From positions 1-64,000 of IMG/VR virus record IMGVR_UViG_3300048580_000163: a DNA stretch of 64,000 nucleotides. The stretch is one strand, 5' to 3'. The position numbers and the translations under genes are program-made. Shown here one piece after another: positions 30,429 through 40,605 of this stretch (position 1 is the first letter of the stretch; every line of letters begins with the position of its first letter). This stretch comes from a virus. The notes beneath the pieces are model-generated. The model was not told the origin of the DNA. It saw only the letters and a program-made list of their open reading frames with translations, and made no database searches.

Positions 30429-31448
30429 ATGTTTAAAATGAAATTAGAAGGGTCTGAGTACTCTGATGTTCAAAATAATGATGTGATCATTGACAATGAA
30501 GGAGTGTCTGAAGTGAACGACCAAATTACAGATTCGGTTACAACAACAAATGATACACCTGATGAGATTATAGAAGACAAACAAGTTCTTACATTTAATA
30601 ATGACGATGACGTATTAGAATACCTTAAGACTAAGGAAGAATTATTATCTAAGGTAGCTCCTAAAAGCGAAAGCAAGGAATTACCAGAAGATGTTAAGAA
30701 GTACTTAGAGTTTAAAGAGGAAACAGGTAGGGGGTATAATGATTTTTTAGAATACCAAAAAGACTTTTCTGAATTAGACGAACAAGATATTGTTAAGAAG
30801 TATATGCGAGAAATGAATCCTGAATTCGACAATGAAGATATTCAAGATGAATTTTTAGATGCATACGCTTATGATGAAGACCTTGATGATGACAAGGATA
30901 TAAGAAAAAAGACTCGTGCATTTAAGAAGGCTCACGCAGATGCCTTAGAATACTTTAATAAACAAAAGGAAAAATATGCTGTACCATTAGGGTCTAGTGA
31001 TACAGAAATTCCAGCTGAATATAAAAGTGCTAAGGAGTTTGTAGATTCTATTAAAGGGCAAGAGGAATTATCTCAAAAACAGAATGAAATATTCTTGAAG
31101 GAGACTGATAATTTATTTAGCAATGAATTCAAAGGTTTTGAATTTAAAGTTGGTGAAGAAGTTATTAATCACAAACCTTCAAATATTCAATCTACGAAAG
31201 AGACACAATCAAACGTGATGAATTTTTTAGGAAAGTTCTTAGATGAGAATGGTTTTATCAAAGACCCTGAAGGATACCACAAAGCATTGTATGTAGCTAT
31301 GAACTACGAATCAATCTTATCAAACGTATATGAAACAGCTAAGGCTAAGGCTATAGAGGATGAGGTTAGAAATAGTAAGAACATAGATATGGGAATGCGT
31401 AGAGCGCCAGAGAGCATATCTACTGGCACAAAGTTTAAATTAGTATAA
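30429..31448 (+). CDS. putative scaffolding protein, 339 aa
   Basis: Internal capsid-assembly scaffold. Evidence is position (between portal and major capsid protein), strong acidity and helical, coiled-coil-rich composition (NNDDDVLEYLKTKEELLSKV; QDEFLDAYAYDEDLDDDKD), and a short basic C-terminus (MRRAPESISTGTKFKLV) that would contact the capsid protein. ATG 30429 or 30438 is possible. Confidence 0.7.
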   Translation: MFKMKLEGSEYSDVQNNDVIIDNEGVSEVNDQITDSVTTTNDTPDEIIEDKQVLTFNNDDDVLEYLKTKEELLSKVAPKSESKELPEDVKKYLEFKEETGRGYNDFLEYQKDFSELDEQDIVKKYMREMNPEFDNEDIQDEFLDAYAYDEDLDDDKDIRKKTRAFKKAHADALEYFNKQKEKYAVPLGSSDTEIPAEYKSAKEFVDSIKGQEELSQKQNEIFLKETDNLFSNEFKGFEFKVGEEVINHKPSNIQSTKETQSNVMNFLGKFLDENGFIKDPEGYHKALYVAMNYESILSNVYETAKAKAIEDEVRNSKNIDMGMRRAPESISTGTKFKLV

Positions 31449-31483
31449 AAAAGAAATAATAAAAAAAACAAAAACACACACAA

Positions 31484-32842
31484 ATGGCATTAAATTCAAG
31501 TCCAGGAGTAAAATTAACTCCTACTGCAACAAAAGAAATCTTAAATAGCAACTACTTAGATGCTTCTGATTTCGACTTCACAAATCAATTCTTACCTGAA
31601 TTGTATGAAAAAGAATTCGCTCGTTACGGAAACCAATCGTTAAAAGGTTTCTTAGAGAAAATGGGTCAAGAGATGGCTATCCAATCTGACTTAATTAAAT
31701 GGTCTGAAGAAGGTCGTTTAAGACCAGTTGGTACAGGTGTAACTCGTTCAGGAGCTGTATTTACTTTGAATGGACATTCTTTCCGTTTAAATGATACTGT
31801 AATCTTAAATGATGGTACAGTTGAAATGAAAGGTATTGTAACAGCGGAAGACGCAAATACATTTACAGTTGCTGCTTCTACATCTGCTGGTTTCGGTACT
31901 GCTGGTAATACTGGTGCTTTAGCTGCTTCAGGAATCAACGTATTCACTTACTCTAATGAGTATAGAAAAGGAACTAATGGTAGAGCTGAATCTTTAGAGG
32001 CTACTCCAGACATCTTTGATAACAAACCAATCATCATCAAGGAATTAGATGAAGTTAATGGTTCTGATATGGCTCAAGTTGGTTGGATTGAAGTTGAAGG
32101 TGAAGGTGGTAATGGGTACTTATGGTACTTAAAATCAAGAGCGCAATCTCGTCAAAGATTTGATGACTATATCGAGATGGGTATGGTAGAGGGTGTTTCT
32201 TTCGAAAGTGGTTCTGCTGCTGCTACTGCTGGGTACACAGGTACTGAAGGTTTCTTCGAAGCTGTTGCTCAAGGTAACGTATTCTCTGGTGTAATCTCTA
32301 CTATGGATGATGTAGATGAAATCTTATCTCGTTTAAACAAACAAGGTGCTATTTCTGAATATATGATGATGAATGATTTCGAACAAGACAGAGCTATTGA
32401 TTACTTGTTAGCTGCTCAAAATTCTTATGGTGTTGGAGGTACTTCTTACGGAGCTTTCAATAACAGCGAAGATACAGCTTTAAACTTAGGTTTCTCAGGT
32501 TTCAAAGTTGCTGGTTACGAAATCTACAAATCTCAATGGAAATACTTAGATGATCCAACTGCTCGTGGTTTGTTCTCTGGTAACTCTGCAATCAACTCTG
32601 TTCTATGTCCTTCTGGAACAAAAACAGTTAGAGATGAAGTTTTAGGAGCTAATGCTACTTTGCCATTCTTACACGTTAAATACCGTAAGTCTGCTACTGA
32701 AGACAGACGTTATAAAGTGTGGAGCGTTGGTGGAGCTGGAAATGTAAGTAATTCAGACTTAGATGCTAACCAACTACACATGTTGACAGAAAGAGCCTTA
32801 TGTACGATGGGTCGTAATAATTTCGTACTTGTTAAAGGTTAG
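31484..32842 (+). CDS. major capsid protein, 452 aa
   Basis: Forms the head shell. Placement after the scaffold, length, and a HK97-type pattern (N-terminal helix region, Gly/Ala-rich beta segments, FKVAGYEIYKSQWKYLDD, and an ordered C-terminus ending RNNFVLVKG) support this. Its codon use differs from neighbours: about half of its arginines are CGT instead of AGA and Ala/Gly codons are GCT/GGT, as expected for the most highly expressed gene. A bidirectional terminator follows. Confidence 0.8.
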   Translation: MALNSSPGVKLTPTATKEILNSNYLDASDFDFTNQFLPELYEKEFARYGNQSLKGFLEKMGQEMAIQSDLIKWSEEGRLRPVGTGVTRSGAVFTLNGHSFRLNDTVILNDGTVEMKGIVTAEDANTFTVAASTSAGFGTAGNTGALAASGINVFTYSNEYRKGTNGRAESLEATPDIFDNKPIIIKELDEVNGSDMAQVGWIEVEGEGGNGYLWYLKSRAQSRQRFDDYIEMGMVEGVSFESGSAAATAGYTGTEGFFEAVAQGNVFSGVISTMDDVDEILSRLNKQGAISEYMMMNDFEQDRAIDYLLAAQNSYGVGGTSYGAFNNSEDTALNLGFSGFKVAGYEIYKSQWKYLDDPTARGLFSGNSAINSVLCPSGTKTVRDEVLGANATLPFLHVKYRKSATEDRRYKVWSVGGAGNVSNSDLDANQLHMLTERALCTMGRNNFVLVKG

Positions 32843-32875
32843 TAACTATTTGAAAATCAATAAGTTATAAATAAT

Positions 32876-32906
32876 AAAAGAGAGGTGTAATGCCTCTCTT
32901 TTTTTT
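32876..32906. terminator. bidirectional terminator after capsid gene
   Basis: AAAAGAGAGG and CCTCTCTTTT pair around TGTAATG, with A-run on the left and T-run on the right. It serves the capsid transcript and the opposing endonuclease transcript. Confidence 0.85.
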
Positions 32907-33594
32907 ATAGATACTCAAGACCTGTGTTGTTTACCTTTGTTTTCCCATTTAATAGGCATTTTACTTTTGAGTATGTAAATCCAAAATCTTCAGCGGCTTC
33001 TCTTATGCAGTCATATACCTTGCCATTGTTTGAGTTTATTATTTTTCTACTCATAGGATTATCTTCTCCTTTTTTAGATATTGTTTTCTGTATATCTGAC
33101 ATTTTTTTTCTAATCTCATCAGAGTGTTTTTTGCCATAGTAAGGATTTTTTTCTCCTTTAAATTTACCTGTATTTGATAATCTTATTTTTTCTCTTACTT
33201 CTTCTGAAGTTTTTTTCCCTTTATTTGGCGATACTGTACCATACATTGGATTTTTTTCTCCTTTTTTACTTTTACTTAATCTTATTTTAGTTTCTTCTGA
33301 ATGACTAAAACCTGCGCATCCTTCTCCTCCATCAGTTAAATTAGATAATGTTCCGTTTTTATCTATAATCTTGCCATATAGTTTTATAAATTCAATTTCT
33401 TTTTCAACAGCAAAATCCCAAGAAACGTCTTCAAAAAGTATTTCTACTTCATATTCTGTTTTAGACACAATACTATTCCATATTTTATTTCTACAAGATT
33501 TGCTTTTTGCTCTATGAAGCCCTGACCTTGTTCCTATGCCAATATAAAACACTTGATTTGTATCTTTTCGTATATGTCTATAAACGTATGCCAT
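32905..33594 (-). CDS. GIY-YIG homing endonuclease, antisense, 229 aa
   Basis: N-terminal nuclease with AYVYRHIRKDTNQVFYIGIG (a YVY...YIG variant) and catalytic Arg in GLHRAKS and Glu in VEKEIEFIKLYG. NUMOD3 repeats follow (HSEETKIRLSKSKKGEKN; HSDEIRKKMSDIQK), then a NUMOD1-type HTH (CIREAAEDFGFTYSKVKCLL). It lies immediately after the capsid gene, on the opposite strand with its own -7 element. It differs clearly from the 29446 enzyme, so it is a separate invasion. Confidence 0.92.
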   Translation of the reverse strand: MAYVYRHIRKDTNQVFYIGIGTRSGLHRAKSKSCRNKIWNSIVSKTEYEVEILFEDVSWDFAVEKEIEFIKLYGKIIDKNGTLSNLTDGGEGCAGFSHSEETKIRLSKSKKGEKNPMYGTVSPNKGKKTSEEVREKIRLSNTGKFKGEKNPYYGKKHSDEIRKKMSDIQKTISKKGEDNPMSRKIINSNNGKVYDCIREAAEDFGFTYSKVKCLLNGKTKVNNTGLEYL

Positions 33595-33608
33595 ACTTAT
33601 TTTTTTTA

Positions 33609-33616
33609 CAAATATA
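33609..33616 (-). promoter_or_regulatory. leftward -7 element TATATTTG
   Basis: TATATTTGTAAA, 15 nt before the antisense endonuclease start. Confidence 0.5.
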
Positions 33617-33665
33617 TATAATTACTTCTAAACGAAAAGTTAAAATTACAACTTATTTTATTTCG

Positions 33666-33673
33666 TATCTTTG
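33666..33673 (+). promoter_or_regulatory. rightward -7 element TATCTTTG
   Basis: Within ATTTCGTATCTTTGCAGA, the same 18-nt string as at 19349-19363; 26 nt before the ATG at 33699. Confidence 0.7.
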
Positions 33674-33698
33674 CAGAATAATTCTAATTTAATTTAAT

Positions 33699-34448
33699 AT
33701 GGCAGTAAAAGCTAAAAAGACTGAAGAAGCAGTCAAAGACAAGACATACGTCTTACTTACAAAGAATCCACCTATGCAACTATTCTTAAGAAATAGACAT
33801 AAGAAAGGGTCTCCATTACAATTCTTTGATGAAGAAGAAGGAACATTAAAGAGTTTGTGTTATGGAACAAATCAAAAATCTGTATTTGAAGATGAACAAA
33901 GCGGAGACGTTATCTTAGGCTCAATTATCTTTCAGAATGGTAAACTTACTGTTCCAAGAACAAATCCACAATTACAAAAATTCTTAGAGATTACACCTGA
34001 CAATGGTATTGTATTTGAAGAATTTAAACCAGATGAAATTGCTGAGAAAGAGTTAAGTTCATTAGAGGTCGAAATGGAATCATTACAAACAGCTATGGCA
34101 TTAACTTTACCTGAAATTGAAAGTATTGCATTATCATTATATGGTAGTTCAGTATTATCTAAGAAAACAGCAGAGGTTAAGAGAGATGTATTCTTATATG
34201 CTAAATCAAACCCAGAAAGTTTTATGAAGTTAGCTTCAGATGATCTAACTAAGTTGAAGGGATTAGCTGTAAGGGCTACAGAATTAAATCTTGCTCAATA
34301 CAAAGGAAATGCATTCTATAATGGTGAAACATTATTATGTAAAGTTCCATTTGACGAGACAGACAAGTTTAATACACTTGCAAGATGGATGAATGATACA
34401 GACGAAGGAAAAGCCTTTAACAAGTACGTTCAAAGTAAGATTAAATAA
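33699..34448 (+). CDS. head/neck-region structural protein candidate, 249 aa
   Basis: Begins with a basic tail (MAVKAKKTEEAVKDK), then a beta-rich half (PPMQLFLRNRHKKGSPLQFF) and a helical half (SSLEVEMESLQTAMALTLPE). It lies between the capsid gene and the tail tube genes with its own promoter and terminator, implying separate expression. Probably a minor capsid or neck protein; no family recognised. Confidence 0.6.
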   Translation: MAVKAKKTEEAVKDKTYVLLTKNPPMQLFLRNRHKKGSPLQFFDEEEGTLKSLCYGTNQKSVFEDEQSGDVILGSIIFQNGKLTVPRTNPQLQKFLEITPDNGIVFEEFKPDEIAEKELSSLEVEMESLQTAMALTLPEIESIALSLYGSSVLSKKTAEVKRDVFLYAKSNPESFMKLASDDLTKLKGLAVRATELNLAQYKGNAFYNGETLLCKVPFDETDKFNTLARWMNDTDEGKAFNKYVQSKIK

Positions 34449-34478
34449 TACGCACCCATTTCGTTTTATGTGAAATGC

Positions 34479-34509
34479 AAAAGCCTCTATTGATTAGGGG
34501 CTTTTTTTT
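34479..34509 (+). terminator. intrinsic terminator
   Basis: AAAAGCCTCT pairs with AGGGGCTTTT (one U-G) around ATTGATT, followed by a T-run. A second -7 element lies only 7 nt beyond. Confidence 0.85.
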
Positions 34510-34515
34510 ATTTTG

Positions 34516-34523
34516 TATCTTTG
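34516..34523 (+). promoter_or_regulatory. rightward -7 element TATCTTTG
   Basis: TTTTGTATCTTTGCAAAT, immediately after the terminator and 20 nt before the ATG at 34543; starts the tail unit. Confidence 0.7.
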
Positions 34524-34542
34524 CAAATAAATTTACTTACAA

Positions 34543-35268
34543 ATGATAAATCAAGTATATACTACGGTATTAGCTATATTAAATAAAGACAATAGAGGCT
34601 ATGTTAGTCCTTTGGAATTTAATTTATATTCTGAATTAGCGCAAATGGCTATATTCGAAGAGTTATTTCATAAATACTCTAAGGCTATATCTAAGCAGAA
34701 TGCAAGAATGTATCACTCTGAATTTTCAGATATACCAAAGCATATTAGAGAAGCATTTGACGTATTTATTTCTGAGGCTAATTTATCCTTAATAACTGAA
34801 AGTGGCTTACATCAATATACTGCAACTGATTTTTACAAGGGTGTTAAGATAGAAAGATTACCAACTGGAGCAAATCAATTTTCTGGAAGAATAGAAGTCG
34901 AAGAAGTTAGTAAGTTAGAGATAACTAAATTACTTAATAATAATTTAATATCTCCTACAACAGAGTATCCTGTTTATGTTGGTATTGATGGTAAATATAG
35001 AATATTCCCAATAGTTAGTGGAGCTACAATCATAGGTACTTATATCAGAAAGCCTAAAGCACCGAAATGGACTTACTTAAGTGTTGGAGGAAACCCTTTG
35101 TTTAATGCGTCTGCAACAGACTATCAAGATTTTGAATTGCCAGAACAATTCTTTTCAGATTTAGTTATAAAGATATTAGGGTATTGTGGTATTGAAATCA
35201 GAGAGAATGATGTGGTACAGATAGCACAAGCAATGGAAACCGCAAGTACAAATAACGAACAATTATAA
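34543..35268 (+). CDS. neck/connector structural protein candidate, 241 aa
   Basis: Helical N-terminus (YVSPLEFNLYSELAQMAIFE) followed by a beta domain (YPVYVGIDGKYRIFPIVSGA) and a helical end. First gene of the tail unit, before the tail-tube-like gene, so likely a portal-ring adaptor. Function inferred from order only. Confidence 0.55.
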   Translation: MINQVYTTVLAILNKDNRGYVSPLEFNLYSELAQMAIFEELFHKYSKAISKQNARMYHSEFSDIPKHIREAFDVFISEANLSLITESGLHQYTATDFYKGVKIERLPTGANQFSGRIEVEEVSKLEITKLLNNNLISPTTEYPVYVGIDGKYRIFPIVSGATIIGTYIRKPKAPKWTYLSVGGNPLFNASATDYQDFELPEQFFSDLVIKILGYCGIEIRENDVVQIAQAMETASTNNEQL

Positions 35269-35278
35269 AATATAATAG

Positions 35279-36139
35279 ATGGCACACCAAATTTTACCAC
35301 CAATAAATTACTATAATAACGAGGATAATTGGGGTAGTTATCAGTATGTATCTCTATCTCAATTGGTTAATAATTTTATGTTAGAACAAATTGGAGACGA
35401 TAGGTTACTATCTAATGTAAAGAGATATAATGTATTACAACACTTTAAGAGAGGTATTCAGGAATTTAATTATGATACATTAAAGGAAGTAAAGGTTGTA
35501 GAGTTAGAGTTAAGTGATTCTTTATTACTTACACTCCCTCACGACTTTGTTTCGTATGTTAGGGTTTCTGTATTAGGAAATGATGGATTATTAAGAACAT
35601 TGTCTAAAGATTCAAGAACATTAATTGGTACAGCTTATTTACAAGACCACGAATTCAATATATTGTTTGATGAAAACGGATATCCTTTAGAGGCTAATGA
35701 AACAGAAACATTTAAGAAATATAACGAAAGAGTAGTTAGTAGAGATAATAGTTATTGTGATCACGACCTAACTGGTCCTAACTATGGGATTAATCCTTCA
35801 CTTAATGCAAATGGATACTTTAGTATAGACAAGAGAAAAGGTGTGATGTCATTCTCTTCTAATATTGGTGGTAGAGTAATTGTATTAGAGTATGTATCTG
35901 ATGGTCTTGAATATAATAACGGAGACGAAGTGATGGTACATAAATTAGCTGAGCAAGCCTTATATAGTTATGTGAAGTATGCTATCTTAAATAATAAGTA
36001 TGGTGTTCAGGAATACATAATTAATAGAGCTAAGAAAGACTACTATAGAGACCTACAAAATGCTAATATCAGAATGTTAGATTTAAGAGGCGGTGAATTA
36101 TTCATATTATTTAATGGTAGAAAGAAATGGCTAAAATAA
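35279..36139 (+). CDS. tail tube / gatekeeper-like protein, 286 aa
   Basis: Comparable in place and layout to T7 gp11 and related ring proteins: a helical N-terminal part (HFKRGIQEFNYDTLKEVKVV), a beta strand with PHDFVSYVRVSVLGNDG, and a C-terminal helix region (AKKDYYRDLQNANIRMLDLR). It is followed, with 13 nt overlap, by the giant nozzle-like gene, the same adjacency as gp11-gp12. Confidence 0.65.
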   Translation: MAHQILPPINYYNNEDNWGSYQYVSLSQLVNNFMLEQIGDDRLLSNVKRYNVLQHFKRGIQEFNYDTLKEVKVVELELSDSLLLTLPHDFVSYVRVSVLGNDGLLRTLSKDSRTLIGTAYLQDHEFNILFDENGYPLEANETETFKKYNERVVSRDNSYCDHDLTGPNYGINPSLNANGYFSIDKRKGVMSFSSNIGGRVIVLEYVSDGLEYNNGDEVMVHKLAEQALYSYVKYAILNNKYGVQEYIINRAKKDYYRDLQNANIRMLDLRGGELFILFNGRKKWLK

Positions 36140-39100
36140 AAAATAATTTTCTTAAGGCAACGGTTAATAAAGATTTTGATGAAAGATTGACGCCTAATGG
36201 TCAGATGACTGATGCAGAGAATGTAATGGTTATTTCTGAAGATAATGGAGGTGTTGGTGTGCTAAAGAATGTAAAGGGTAATTTAAAAGTTACGTCTTTA
36301 AATATAGCTAATTCTGAAACAATTGGGAGTATAGAGGATGATGCAAAGAATAGGGCTTTCTATTTTGTAGCATCTCCTTCTTATGACTATGTTATTCAAT
36401 ATAATATAATTGATAATACCACAGAGATAGTACTTCAGTCAACTCACGGAACAGGTGTATTGAATTTTGATAATGAATATCGCATATCGCATTCTGACTT
36501 ATTTGTAAGTGTAGAAGGTTATGATTTATTGTCTTGGACTGATGGTCTAAACCCTCCAAGAATAATTAATATAGAGAGAGCTAAGACTTATGGTATTGAT
36601 GGTTTTACGGAAGATGAGGTATCTGTAATGAAACCTTCTCCGATATACGCTCCTATAATAACTCTTCAATCAACAGTTACCACAGAATTAACTAATTTCT
36701 TAGAAGATAAATTTTTACAATTTGCTTATAGATATAAATATGAAGATGGGTATTATTCAGCAATATCTTCCTGGAGTCAAGTTGCATTTTTACCTTCTTC
36801 ATTTGCATTAGATTATCAAACCTATGAAAACTTAGGTATGGTTAATTTAGCAAATACAGTTAATATAAGCTTTAATTGCGGGAATAGACACGTTATAGGT
36901 ATTGATTTATTATTTAAGGAAAGTGAAAGTTCTACCGTATATATAATAGATAAGTTTATAAAGAGTGAAGAAGGATGGAACATACCTAATCAATCAATTA
37001 CATACAACTTCTATGGAAATAAAATATATGGTGTATTAGAGGAATCTCAATACTTTAGAAATTTTGATAATGTTCCATTAAAAGCAAAAGCACAATCTGC
37101 AATTGGTAATAGATTAGTCTATGGTAATATTACAGAAGGAAGAGACATACCAGAACCTGTGAAATTAAATGTAGATTATTTCTCATCATCATTGGTTATA
37201 GATGAAAAGGAAGGAATTGTATCTGATGTTGTTAAAAGCACGACATACTCAAATGTAGTAGACTTTGAATTTGGAACGCCAGAAGGTGGCTCTGCTCCTG
37301 TAGATGAAATAGATTATGAAACAAATACAATTATTGTAGACAGAACAACTGATTTTCCATCTGCAACAAATATAGATTTAATTTTAAAGGTATCTCCAAA
37401 AGGAGTTTATTTCGGTTCAACATACTCAGTATATGTAAAAGATGGAAGTACTACATTGTTTTCTACAATAGATGTTTCTGGAGAAGAAAATATAACATAT
37501 ACTATGCCTATTTCTTTAGCAACAATATATAACTTAAAGCTTTATGTTGTTTCTGATGATGGTATGATTTATGATTTAGATTTAGAATATAATGCTTATT
37601 ATGTTGTAGGTCCTAAAATATATGTGTCAAAATACAAATACTATGCATACGACCAATTGTGTTATCCTAAAGATGGAGGATACGATTCAACATTAGCGGG
37701 AGATACAATTATAGATTATTCAGCATCATTTGATTTTACTGATTTTGAATTTGTTTCTGGAATACAAATGCGTTTTGATTTTGAATTACAATCTTCTTTG
37801 GTATATGAAGTTCAACCTGCATTTACATATTTCTATAACCTAACAGATTCTTATACCGACTTAAATGATTTTATGACAAACTCTGGATTTGTACTTGATT
37901 TCGAAGGTACATTTTCATCTGCGTTTTACGACCCTTTAAATCCGAATTCTAAGGCAAGTAATGCTGGAGATATAGTTAGTGTTCAGCCATTTGTTACAAG
38001 TGTTTCTGGAGACATATTGACAATAACAATGCCTTATGTAAAGTATTTTGTTACAGAAGAAAGCACTTGGCAAGAAAATAAAGATGATTTTTATTTAATA
38101 AACTCATTAAACTTTGGTCTTTATAGTGAAGATGCTTTTGCAAGTATGCACTCAAATAGAAACTATACTTGTGATGTAATATATTTAGATGACAAAGGAA
38201 GAAAAACCACAGTTATAAGTGGTGGAGAAACATCTGTTTATATTCCTGCATCAGAAAGCGAAAGAGTTAATTCGATAAGAGTTACTACGGCAAGTAATCC
38301 ACCTTCTTGGGCTAAGTATTATAAATTTGCTATAAAGGAAACAAAGAGAGAGTATGACACAATATATGGAAATGTTGTTTATGAAGATGGTATTTATAGA
38401 TGGATACAATTAGTTGGTGAAAACAAAAATAAAATAAAAGAAGGTGATGTACTAGAATTAAAATCAGATTACTCAGGACCTACAGAAATACCAATACAGA
38501 TAAAAGTGTTGGAGGTAGCTACCCAACTAAAAGACTTTTTGCCAGACAACGAAACATCTGGAGGAGATCCTATTCTTGAGTCAAGTGGTCTTTACTTTAA
38601 GATAAAACAAGGAGCTTTCGATATAAATATAGATGGAGACACATTTGTAACGTACGAAGGATTTAGAAGTCAAAGATATATGAGGGGAGATGAAGTTTAT
38701 ACTGCTCCTTTGTTTGGTGAGTTTGATGATTCGACAGTTCCTGTTTTTATTCCTACTCCAGTTAAGAATGGCAGTCAAATAAGATTCTTTGTTAGGATGT
38801 ATATGTTTAAGAATGGAGCTTTCGACCAACAAGTAGAGATAATAAAATTCGCAGAAGATGATTACGATTCTATTAGAGAATGGTGGGAAGCTGAAATAGC
38901 TGATAATCAAGCTTGGTTAAACTTTGCAGAAGATAGACTTCAGGATTTTGGCTGGGATGAAAATAAAAGATTTTATGTTGCGTCTAATAGAGACGGTACA
39001 GCAAGAAGTAATGTTCGTTTAAATGTGGTATTTGATGTTAAATTTTCATCTGGAACTTTAATATTTGAAAACTACAAAGAAGAGCAATTAAATGCACCTT

Positions 39101-40587
39101 ATTTTGAAAGTGTAGAAACATATAATGTCGTTGGTGGAAATCATTTTTCTGGAAATGCATTAGCTCCAAATGTACATATATTAAAGAAAACATTTAACTG
39201 TTTCACTTTTGGAAATGGTTGCGAAAGTAACACTATTAAGGATTCGTTTAATGGAAAAAGATTTTATATAAACTCAAATCCAACATCTATAACGGAAGAC
39301 ATATATAGACAAGTAAATAGATATGCTGATTTAACATATTCTGGTGTTTATCAGGAAAGCACTGGAGTTAATAAACTTAATGAATTCAATTTATCTTTAG
39401 CTAATTATAAGGATGATTTAGTTAAGAAATACGGAAGTATTATAAGACTTGATTCAGACCAAACTGATTTACTTGTAATTCAAGAGGATAAATGGAGTAA
39501 GGTATTGTATGGTAAGGATTTATTATATAACACAGACGCAACAACTAACCTATCAAGAATTGAAGATGTATTAGGTCAACAAGTTTTATATGCTGGAGAA
39601 TACGGAATATCATCACACCCTGAGTCTTATGATGACTACGGAACAAATGCTTTCTGTACTGATGACAAGAGAGGTGTTGTATTAGGTATGAATAACTCTA
39701 ATGGTCTTAGTGAGATAAGTAATTCAGGAATGAGGGATTACTTTAAAACCTTATTTAGAGATAATGAAATTGTAAATGTAATTGGTCAGTATGATGCATT
39801 CTTTGACATATACATTATGAATATCAAGTACAAAATTAAGGGGAAAGATTATACATCTTTACCAGTTAAGTATGATTATGTTACTTGGTCTTACTCTCCA
39901 GAGGTAAATGGATTTTTAGGTAGACAATCGTTTGACCCTGATAGTATGTTGAGAGTGAACAATGAATTCCTATCATTCAAAGGAGCAGATGTTTACAAGC
40001 ACAATGTGGGGTCTTATAATAACTTTTACGGAACATTAGGTCAATCTACATTTGCATTTAACTTTAATGAAGAGCCTTCAACAAGAAAGATATTTAAGAA
40101 TATATCTATAGAAGGTAATTCAGCTTGGAATGTAGAAGTTAGTACAGATATGCAGAATGGATACGCATATTCTTCTGACTTTCTTAATAAAGAAAATGTT
40201 TATTACTCATACATAAGAGGATTAGATTCTTTAGATTTAAAGACATTATCTGTAACAGGATTGGGCGTTATCCAGAATATAATTGGATCTGACTACTTCC
40301 TTAGCGAAGTACCAAGTTCAGTTAGTGTTGGAGATAAGATATATAACACAAATAGAAATTTATTTGGAACAGTTTCTGGAATAGGACCTGACTACATAAG
40401 TATAACACCTGAACCATTTATTACATTCATAGTAAATATAGGAGACTTTATATTATCTTCAAAACCTAGCTCAATTGAAACGTCTGGTATTAGAGGGTAT
40501 TATATGAATACACGATTTAATTTACAAACCACAGGTTATGCTGAGGTGTACGCTATAAATTCAGAAGTCGCAAAATCTTTTGAATAA
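36127..40587 (+). CDS. tail nozzle-like protein (T7 gp12 type), 1486 aa
   Basis: Large beta-rich virion protein. The start, NFLKATVNKDFDERLTPNGQ then MTDAENVMVISEDNGGVGVL, matches the opening seen in nozzle or stabilisation proteins of Bacteroidota podoviruses. The rest is beta-propeller-like repeats with many Tyr/Asp/Gly turns. It is about twice the length of T7 gp12 (about 794 aa), so extra domains probably decorate the tail. No enzymatic motif found. Confidence 0.7.
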   Translation: MAKIKNNFLKATVNKDFDERLTPNGQMTDAENVMVISEDNGGVGVLKNVKGNLKVTSLNIANSETIGSIEDDAKNRAFYFVASPSYDYVIQYNIIDNTTEIVLQSTHGTGVLNFDNEYRISHSDLFVSVEGYDLLSWTDGLNPPRIINIERAKTYGIDGFTEDEVSVMKPSPIYAPIITLQSTVTTELTNFLEDKFLQFAYRYKYEDGYYSAISSWSQVAFLPSSFALDYQTYENLGMVNLANTVNISFNCGNRHVIGIDLLFKESESSTVYIIDKFIKSEEGWNIPNQSITYNFYGNKIYGVLEESQYFRNFDNVPLKAKAQSAIGNRLVYGNITEGRDIPEPVKLNVDYFSSSLVIDEKEGIVSDVVKSTTYSNVVDFEFGTPEGGSAPVDEIDYETNTIIVDRTTDFPSATNIDLILKVSPKGVYFGSTYSVYVKDGSTTLFSTIDVSGEENITYTMPISLATIYNLKLYVVSDDGMIYDLDLEYNAYYVVGPKIYVSKYKYYAYDQLCYPKDGGYDSTLAGDTIIDYSASFDFTDFEFVSGIQMRFDFELQSSLVYEVQPAFTYFYNLTDSYTDLNDFMTNSGFVLDFEGTFSSAFYDPLNPNSKASNAGDIVSVQPFVTSVSGDILTITMPYVKYFVTEESTWQENKDDFYLINSLNFGLYSEDAFASMHSNRNYTCDVIYLDDKGRKTTVISGGETSVYIPASESERVNSIRVTTASNPPSWAKYYKFAIKETKREYDTIYGNVVYEDGIYRWIQLVGENKNKIKEGDVLELKSDYSGPTEIPIQIKVLEVATQLKDFLPDNETSGGDPILESSGLYFKIKQGAFDINIDGDTFVTYEGFRSQRYMRGDEVYTAPLFGEFDDSTVPVFIPTPVKNGSQIRFFVRMYMFKNGAFDQQVEIIKFAEDDYDSIREWWEAEIADNQAWLNFAEDRLQDFGWDENKRFYVASNRDGTARSNVRLNVVFDVKFSSGTLIFENYKEEQLNAPYFESVETYNVVGGNHFSGNALAPNVHILKKTFNCFTFGNGCESNTIKDSFNGKRFYINSNPTSITEDIYRQVNRYADLTYSGVYQESTGVNKLNEFNLSLANYKDDLVKKYGSIIRLDSDQTDLLVIQEDKWSKVLYGKDLLYNTDATTNLSRIEDVLGQQVLYAGEYGISSHPESYDDYGTNAFCTDDKRGVVLGMNNSNGLSEISNSGMRDYFKTLFRDNEIVNVIGQYDAFFDIYIMNIKYKIKGKDYTSLPVKYDYVTWSYSPEVNGFLGRQSFDPDSMLRVNNEFLSFKGADVYKHNVGSYNNFYGTLGQSTFAFNFNEEPSTRKIFKNISIEGNSAWNVEVSTDMQNGYAYSSDFLNKENVYYSYIRGLDSLDLKTLSVTGLGVIQNIIGSDYFLSEVPSSVSVGDKIYNTNRNLFGTVSGIGPDYISITPEPFITFIVNIGDFILSSKPSSIETSGIRGYYMNTRFNLQTTGYAEVYAINSEVAKSFE

Positions 40588-40593
40588 ATACTT

Positions 40594-40601
40594 TATCTTT
40601 G
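40594..40601 (+). promoter_or_regulatory. rightward -7 element TATCTTTG
   Basis: TATCTTTGCAAT only 4 nt before the ATG at 40606, implying a very short leader for the ejection genes. Confidence 0.55.
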
Positions 40602-40605
40602 CAAT

